Shown here one piece after another: positions 36,601 to 45,600 of a DNA stretch of 64,000 nucleotides. The position numbers and the translations under genes were made by a program. The stretch is taken from contig NC_052510.1 of the NCBI RefSeq assembly GCF_014356525.2, positions 18,953,999-19,017,998 of the forward strand, written 5' to 3'. Position 1 is the first letter of the stretch, and each line of letters opens with the position of its first letter. This stretch comes from Nilaparvata lugens. Taxonomy: Eukaryota; Arthropoda; Insecta; Hemiptera; Delphacidae. Under the pieces are notes generated by a model. It worked only from the letters and a program-made list of their open reading frames with translations, made no database searches and was not told the origin of the DNA.

Positions 36601-39600
36601 AACGGTAATAGCATGTTGCAAATTCAAGATACTGTTAATTGTAAAATTCAGTCGAATTATGCATCTTCTTGAAAGGAGTTTGATTTGGTAAAATATATAA
36701 ACTGATTTTTTTGAATGAATTTTTCATTAAGCTCTGTAAGTAATATGAGTTGATGGCACTGGGTTTTTTGTTTTAGACACTGGAGCTTTGCGCAGGTATC
36801 TTGTATGATATGTGGTTTTTTTATATTATCAGGATCATTCTTTAGGATAATATAATATATCAGTCCAGGCAATGATTGCTACAGTCAAATAAGAGGATGT
36901 AGAGGGAAAAGTTTGGAAGACAATAATTTTTGACCCAGCAGCTCTCTTTAAGGGTAGTATGGAGGATATCAAAAGTCAGCACCCCTACCCCTGTGTTTTG
37001 ATATGTTTGTACCACAGTGGATAGGGGCGGGGACTTTTGATAATTTTCACCTCTTTACAACCCTAAACAGAACTGCGGGGTTAAAAATTGTCTTACAAAC
37101 TTTTCCCTCTATAACTCATCGTTGACTGGACTATATTGTAGCTGTACTAAGTACCATTAGCTATATAGACTCTTGCTGCTGTTGGTTTTTATTATCAGTG
37201 ACTGAATTCCATTGAATTTCAATGATAGGCACACTTTAATATGGCATTTATAATCAGTTCTGTTGAATTCCTACAGATGGTTTATGTTATCGATTTTCAA
37301 TGAATATTACCCAAGTGGTTAATACCCATGTCTATTAAGGAGTCTATTTGGATTTGTGTTTTGTCTCTCAGTATGAGAAATTTTCTTGTAAAATGTTTTT
37401 TTTTACTTTTGAACCTATAAATCTGAATTCGATCAACACGTGCAAAATTTGAGAATGACATTGAAATTTTTATATATTTATTTTTCAATACAATCAGTTG
37501 GAAGTCAATAACTTTTTACATCTTGCATATTATTATAATCTCTTTTGAGTTTACTAATCTACTGGTTCTTTCTTAGATGTACACTTACAGTTTTTTCTGT
37601 CTTGAAAAATCTTGCAATATTTTGCAATGCATTTATTTGTGCTCTCTTTATTCTGGTGATGTTGTTTTCATTAATTATTGAATTCCTTATGTGTATTCGA
37701 ATGAATAAGATTTTGAGCAACAATGATACATTGGTGTTCTTTATCCTCTAATTGCGTATTCCTCTTGATTATGTTTTAATTGGAATTCAAAATCTTTTCT
37801 AACGGTTTATTGTGTCTTGCTCATAGGATTTGAAAGATTTCATGCGGCAAGCTGGTGAAGTGACCTATGCTGATGCACACAAGGATAGAAGGAACGAAGG
37901 GTGAGCTTTCCTTCGATATTTTTTCATTGTCAATTTGCATGTGATATTAGCATTTTTTAGGTTATACTTGTAACATATAATTGCCATCGGCAACAAGATA
38001 GTTACAATTTTTGCTTCAATCTTGATTTTCACTCCTCTTTCTTTCTCTTGAGAATTTTTTTTCTCAAATTTCAAAATATTCTACCCAACATTTTGTATTG
38101 TTCTTGTTGAATAATTATGAAAAGCGCAGATAGGGACAACTGATTGTATTTTGATGTCAAAATCTGAGAAAATGATCTGATATGCGTCAGCTTCTGTATT
38201 TTTCAAGTGTATGAACTGGAATGGTAGATTATGTTGGCTGAGTAAATTTGACAAATATTACTTGAAATCTATTTAAGTCCACTATTGGTTGATTGCCAGT
38301 CATTGAACCAAAATATGCAGTGCTATGAAGTCTTATCTGTCGATACAGTAGTTGAAATTATGCTTATCATCTTCGGATATAAGATAATAATTTGATGACA
38401 ACCTTTTCAACTGATTAACTAAACTACATAAGGTTTTGGATTCAATATATTATATGAATATCTGGCTCCTAGTAGATAAAATCATATTAGATTATTTGTA
38501 CTATTCACTTCAATTTTATCAAAGCACAATGATGAAATCAACAGATAGGGACAACTGATTGAATTTGATGTCAAAATCTGAGATTTTTATTTCCTGATGT
38601 GCTCATTTACAATAGGGTTCAGGATAGTTCAAATTGCATTTTAATATAATAAATAATGAAATTGCTCAATGTGCCAGTAATAAATGCTTATGAAGTTGAA
38701 ATGATGCTTACATCTTTCGAGTCAGTTCATTTTGAAGAAACCCTATTTAACTGGTTAATTTCATAAATTATATTTTCTCAACTCTTTCTAAATAAATTTA
38801 AGTTGATGGCTGTTGAGTCTATGAACATTTATTTGTAAAAGAACGCAGGTCCATAGGTTTTAGTTTTGATGCACGTATGATGAAATAATCAGATAGGGAC
38901 AACTGACTAACGTTGATGTCAAAATCTGAGATTTTAAAGTTCTGATGTGCTATAAGAAATGACAGTCATATTCTAATCGAACCACTATATTTTATTATCA
39001 TTACATGCCTATGTCTATGAAGCTAAAATGATATTTACATCTTTCGGGTCTGAGGAGTTTATTTGATGACAACCGTTCTACTGATTAACTTCATTGATTG
39101 TTCTGAAATTTAGTTAGGAACTCGGAAAGTACAAGCTCGTTCTCGAACCACTATATTACTCACACCGATTCCCTTCAAAATGCAATTAACGCACATATGA
39201 TGAAACCTTCAGATAGGGACAACTGATAACAAGTTGATGTCAAAATCTGAGAACTTAATTTTCTGATGTGCTATTTGTTCAATTTTATTTTTTAATAATT
39301 ATTGAAGTTGTAGCAGGCTAAATAGCATTATCTATGATAACAATGTTGTAATAAATTTATTTGAGAAGCTTAAATGATGCTTACATCTTTCGGGTCTGAG
39401 TTAATTTGATGACACCCTTTCAACTGATAAGCTTCTTTTGCTGAATTCTATGTAATTGGGGAACAATATTGACTTAATGAATTATGAAAATTTGATAATA
39501 ACTGCTATGAAGTTGAAATGATGCTTACATCTTTCGGGTCTGAGAACATCTGATGCCAATCTTTTGACTGATTAACTTCAAACGCTTTGTCTCTTAGAAT

Positions 39601-42600
39601 TCCATTCAGTAATTAATTGGACTTTGATAACTCTTCTCTATTTTTTTCCTTCAATATTGAAAATATAATGTATTCTTTAGAACAAACTATTTTTTATTTA
39701 TTCGATTAGAATAAAAAAATATTCAGTCTAATAAGCAAGCTACTTTGAATGTTTCATTATACAAAAGTCGATCAGAGTTTTTCAATGTAATTAAGATAAC
39801 TTACCACTTATTATCATTTATGCGATTCTTTTTATGAAGTTTGAATGATGCTTACATCTTTGAGTCTGTGACAACTTCTCAACTTTCTTCATAATATTGA
39901 TAATATTCTCTCATAATATTAATATTCTCCCATTCCGGGAGAAGTAAAAGAATTGATTTTAATAGGTGAGCTGTCTCTATCTCAAATCTTTCGGTGGTAA
40001 CAATTTCCCATTCGATGATAGCAATGTATTCATGCAATTGATTAATTATTCTCAATATATTCCTAGAACACAGTCATGTTCTGAAACTCACTGAAAGCAC
40101 GCATGATGAAACCAACAGATAGGGACAACTGACCACTGTTGATGTTAAACTCTGTGAGATCTCGAATTTCTGATGTGCTTTGAATAGTCGCAAGTGTCTT
40201 AGTTCATTGTAACCATTTACTCTTGTTTCACTTGATATTCTATCTGTTTATCTAAAAATTACTGATCTTCAAATGCGTTTGTGTTGTAATATTATCACGT
40301 GTTCACATGTTGCATATTATGCCTGTTGTTTCTACCTGCATTGTATCTATTGTCTATAAATAAATAAATGAATGAATTATGTTATAACTATAATTTCATA
40401 ATTCAATTTATACAGTTTCATATACTGTATGTCAATTGTTTATTCATATGAAAGTCTCATTATCCCACTTCACTCTCAACTGAATCCATGTGGAACATAT
40501 TATCCCTTTTACATTATTTGTTACTTGAATACAATTAGCCAATTTCCAACAAAACTATCTTGCACAACCATTGATAGATTTAATTTGGATTATTCATATC
40601 GATGAACGTGAAGAGAAATACCTATAGTTTTTATGTCATCAAACATCTTTTCTTGATTTTTTCACAATAATATAATTTATGTGGGAGGGTCGAAACATAC
40701 AGGAGCGGAGAAGGAAGTAATGTATGTATTGTTTACTTGTTGGTATTTTAAAGGATATAACATTCATAGATTTTGTTCAAATATTTCAGAACATAGTGGA
40801 GCGGCGAAGATAGGGTTAACAGTAGAAGGAAGATTAGATTAGGATCTATATTTCACTGAATATTTCAAGTGACCTTGGAGAATTTATATTATCGATTGAA
40901 GAATCTAATTTAATTAAATAAGTTATAAATCATAATTAAGTTATTCATTCAAGTATGTTACAATCTGACGTATAAACTAATTTACAATAATGACAGTATA
41001 GCTATTTATTCAACGATTTTACCTAGTATCGAAAATTATTCTCAGCTGTGAATAACAAATAGTGAGTAGGTTTTTGATTTTGTATTAATTTTTTTTAAAT
41101 AAGTGCAATATTTCTAAAGTTTTTAATTTATTGTGGTACATTCTGTGATTCATTTAAAGTATAAAATCAACCTTCAAAATTCGAAATTTTAAATCATCAT
41201 TCCTGGACCGAAAATCAAGTAACGAAGCAGTGTGTGATTACATAACCTTATCTTTTGGACAACATTAACATTTTATCAAAATTTTTGGAGAGAATAGTAC
41301 AGGCTCAGCCTAGTTTTTCCTCCAATGTCATAATTATATTATGATTATAGTATTTTATACAATAAATGAATGAATAATCACATTGAAAATTTAATGTAAT
41401 TTGAATATCGATTATCTAATATTGTGATGTAACTATATAATCGGTGGTGTTTCAACAAATAATTGACGACTCTGAGAAGGATATAAAATGATATGCTTGC
41501 AATGAACACACGACCGGACGCGGAGGTGGAAATATTTAGATGCATTATGCATTATTTTCAAAACTCAGCTACCTTCTCTGCTACACTCTGCCTTCGACGC
41601 TCCACTATTTTTTGGCCATTTCTGTATGATTGTAATTATTGAATTATCTTTGTTTTATCTTCTCCGATTTTTCCTTGGATTGGTCATCTTTCCCTTCTAT
41701 CATTTGTGTAATACTGTAGGATGTTAAATTAAGATGATTGCTCTATTAGGTTCAAATATTAATTGAGCAAATGACGCGCTACCTAATGATGAAAAATGTT
41801 CGACTTGATGTTTGATGGACATTGACTTGTGTTTCAGTGTGGTGGAATTCGCCACCTACTCTGATCTGAAGAATGCCCTGGACAAGCTGGACGACACGGA
41901 TCTGAACGGACGCCGCATCCGCCTGTTGGAGGACAAACGGCGGTCGCGTCGCTCTCGCTCTTCCAGCTCAAGGTCACGCTCTCGCTCGCGCTCCCGGTCG
42001 CGTCGCCGCTCAAGGTCAAAGTCAAGGTGATTATTGCTCAAACATTTGAATGCAGTCAATGCATGCTGAGATGCTCCCAGCAGCTACTAACTGTGTTGTT
42101 CTTTATCTGTGAACTTATCTTGGAAGAAATAGTTCTCATGTTAGTCTTACCGATTTGTTATCGTTGATGAGTATTAAATAAAAAGAGGTGTATTCGTCAC
42201 AACCACTCAGTATTGTGCCTGGCTTTCACGATTCAAGTAAGATGTTCTAGTTACTGGAAGCATGCTACTTAGACCGTGTAGACTCGTACTTGTACCTGTA
42301 AACTGTTCGAATACGTGTCCACACGGTTCAAATTACACCTGTTATTAATTTACTAGTAACTAGAACGTTTTTACTATTAATTAATTAGTAACTAAAAATT
42401 AGAATGGACTATTAATTAGTAACTAGAACGTTACTGGAATCGTAAAAACTAGTCATCAGCTTTGGGTTGTTTACCAGCAGCTCAAAGTTATCGTCCGGTT
42501 TCAACATTTAAACCAAAACCTAATCACTGTAAAATGTAAATTAATGAGGAATATTGTGTTGTGGTTCTATATTTCGAAATCAGAATTCATCGAATAGCTA

Positions 42601-45600
42601 TCAGAATTTTTCTCATTTTTAAACGATTTAGGGTTGGAAACTTGACATAAGTTGGGACAAAGTTTTGTTTTGTATTATCGAAATTTGAATAGAGAAAGAA
42701 ACGGGCCCGAAAGTGATGTTATCCAAACATGATAAACATGGCCACTCTTCATATATACCTCAGAAGTAGGTGTTCCCTGGCTTTCATTCAAAACTATGAA
42801 AACTGGGCGCCATCTCGCTATGTACTACCTACATTTATAACATTATTTACTTACTACATTTCACAACTTTCACTCGAAAGAAATAGTCTATTTAGAAGTT
42901 GGTTAGTCTTACCATTCGTTTCCGTGAAAAAATGAATGGACATTGTCACTATCATTTATTTATTGGAATATCGAGATGCTAGATTCATTTTTCTTGGTCA
43001 TGTATATTCATTGAAATGACTAGAAACTGTTACAACCAATTATTTATTGAGGTACTAGTCTCGGTTTTTGTGCGAATATCTTGCATGCTCTTCATATTGC
43101 ATCTTATTGAGGTGTAACAAGGGCTTTTCAAATGATTAACGTGGCGATCAATCTTTTTTTACAACTGTAAGATAATTTGCTTGAAAGAGAGTTACATCGA
43201 CTCCAATTCGCTTATTTACACGCTCTTCTAAATAAGCAGAGAGTGGAAATTTTGTGATTTTCTTCAACAGATAGAAGTCATGCATGTATTATTGCCACGT
43301 GCAAAATGTAATACTTGAGAACAATTTTCATGAAAAACTAACGTCCCTCATTTCAAGCTTGAAGATCGATTGGGAGGTGTCTCAGTTTTGGATTGTATCT
43401 GTAAAAATTTCCAACATGGGTTTCGTATAAAATGTAATGATGTGTAAGTTAGTTAATCACCAGTCACTATGAACATGATTGCATTTAATGTACAATAATT
43501 GTAAAAATGGCCAAATGTGGAACTAAATGTTGTTTCAGTCACGCACGGCCAGTCACTGAGTCTGAGTCGAAGCGGAGGTGAGTCAACTCACAACCACGTC
43601 TTACATTGGTTTTTACTCTGTTGCTTTTTTTAAACGGCTAGGAACCTACACTATTTAGGCCTACCATAAATTCTCATTTTTTTCTCCACCCCAACTTCTA
43701 CATTCCTTCTTGAGTCAGCAGAAGTGTTTTCAGCAGAGATGAAAGGTGGTAATCCCTTGATGAAAGAGATCCTACCCTTTCATTTATTAATGTGCTCCGC
43801 TCTTCTTCAATATCCCACGCATTTTTAACATTTCCTCTCATGAATGTTCGGTTCAACTGACATTTTTGAGTACTGTGATTTTTTTGAATAGTTTTGTCTC
43901 AATTCAGGAATTGTACTACATGCAGATGCATGGAATAGTTTTCTATTCCATTGATCAAGTCTCGCTGACTAGCATTACTACATGTAAATTTAGTCCTGTC
44001 TAAATCCAAAAATTAATATTTTTCTGGGATTGTTGTAAATTGATTCAATTTGGTTTCCCCAGTTTTTATAATAATTTCCAGTATGAAACAAATAGATTTG
44101 CGTGTTTCAATTGGAGTGTTTTTCTAAACGCAATAGGCACATCCTTATTATCCAAACCCTTCAAAAATATTAATTAGTTGCATTTTATGTTTCGCTTTCA
44201 ATTTTATGTGATTTTTGGCTTGAAAAATTGTTTGATACGTTGATCTGCTGTTATGTTTTGCTTTGCCTTCATTCATGATTTGTTTGCTCCTTGTTTTTGG
44301 TTTTGGTCTTGCTTTGCTTAAACGAAATCTATTCTGAACAAGCTTTCAATTTTTGTATTACTAACTGTTCAAGTCATCTTGTGAAATGACTATTCTAACT
44401 CGTCGCATTGTATTTGTCTTCTTTTATTCGTAATTTTATTTGCATATATCTGATTTTAGGAACGTGTTTAGTTGTATTATAGGGATAATAAGATGGTTCT
44501 TAGGAATGAGAAGTGACTGAACTATGAAAAGGACCTCTTGGTGTTCGTGGTTATACTGGAAATACGGGCCAATCAGAACGATTCTTATTTGCTGCTTCAC
44601 AACTGAAGCATGCTTTTCTAAAAATCCTAAACAAGTTTGTTTATTTATTTTTCCATATTGTACAATTATTTAAGTTTTGAAATTATACAACAATGCAATG
44701 TGAAGTTCTACTATTTGCAGGCTGAAGACTTGAAATAACATGTAAGAAGGGGTAAGATAAGGAGGGATAGGAGGTGATAATGCTATAAGTTACCGTAATC
44801 GCTTATCTTGGAAACAAAGTATAGTTTTCGAAGGTCATTGGAATTAAAATTTTGAAATTGAGTGAATTCAAAAATTGTACAATAGTTTTTGTAAACGGTA
44901 CTTAAAGCTTTATTTGTAGGAATATTGAAGAGTTTGCTATTCTAATTATGGTTGGGTGGAACTCGAGTATTAGGTCACGATTTAATGAAAAGAAACCGTC
45001 CTAAAGTTGATTGACTGGGAAGATGGTGATCATGTTTATTTGTAAGTTATAAGATTATTTGTTATGATAGGTTTTTCCATGTAGATTATTATTGATTTTC
45101 TTGTAGATTTTTACAATAATTATGATTCGACTAATATGTTTTCTATGATTTTTAGATCAAGAAGTCGCCACAGCTCGAAATCGAGGAGCTCAAGAAGCCG
45201 CTCCAAGTCACGTGCTCGCTCCAAGTCGGCATCCAGATCCAAATCTCGCTCCAAGTAAGTCATCCATTCACATTTCTCACCCCACCAATCGTAGATTTTT
45301 GTGCTTGAAGCATTGTGTTCGTTTTTATCTTATTTTTTCATGTTTTGTTATCTTCATTTTTGTTGTCCTGTAGAGTTCTACATATCTGTAAAAAGCTTTT
45401 TTCATAATTTTCAATCCCATGACAACCATTTCAGGTACTTTTTTTAATCGCTCCCAATCAGGAGGAAATCAATAAACCCTTTTTTTAAATGTCATATTTT
45501 TTCTTTGGACTTTTTTTACAGATCTCGTGAACATAGTAGGTCTCGCTCTCGGTCAAAGACACCTAACAAATCCAGATCTAAATCCAGATCTCAGTCTGTT

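Noticed and set aside
38127..40150. CRISPR-like or satellite interpretation of the repeats in the SR intron
   Set aside because: Repeat spacing is irregular, two families alternate, and conservation is limited to snoRNA boxes, guides and stems.
41834..42059. Minus-strand frames with Arg/Glu repeats opposite the RS exon
   Set aside because: Shadow of the SR-repeat coding exon on the other strand.
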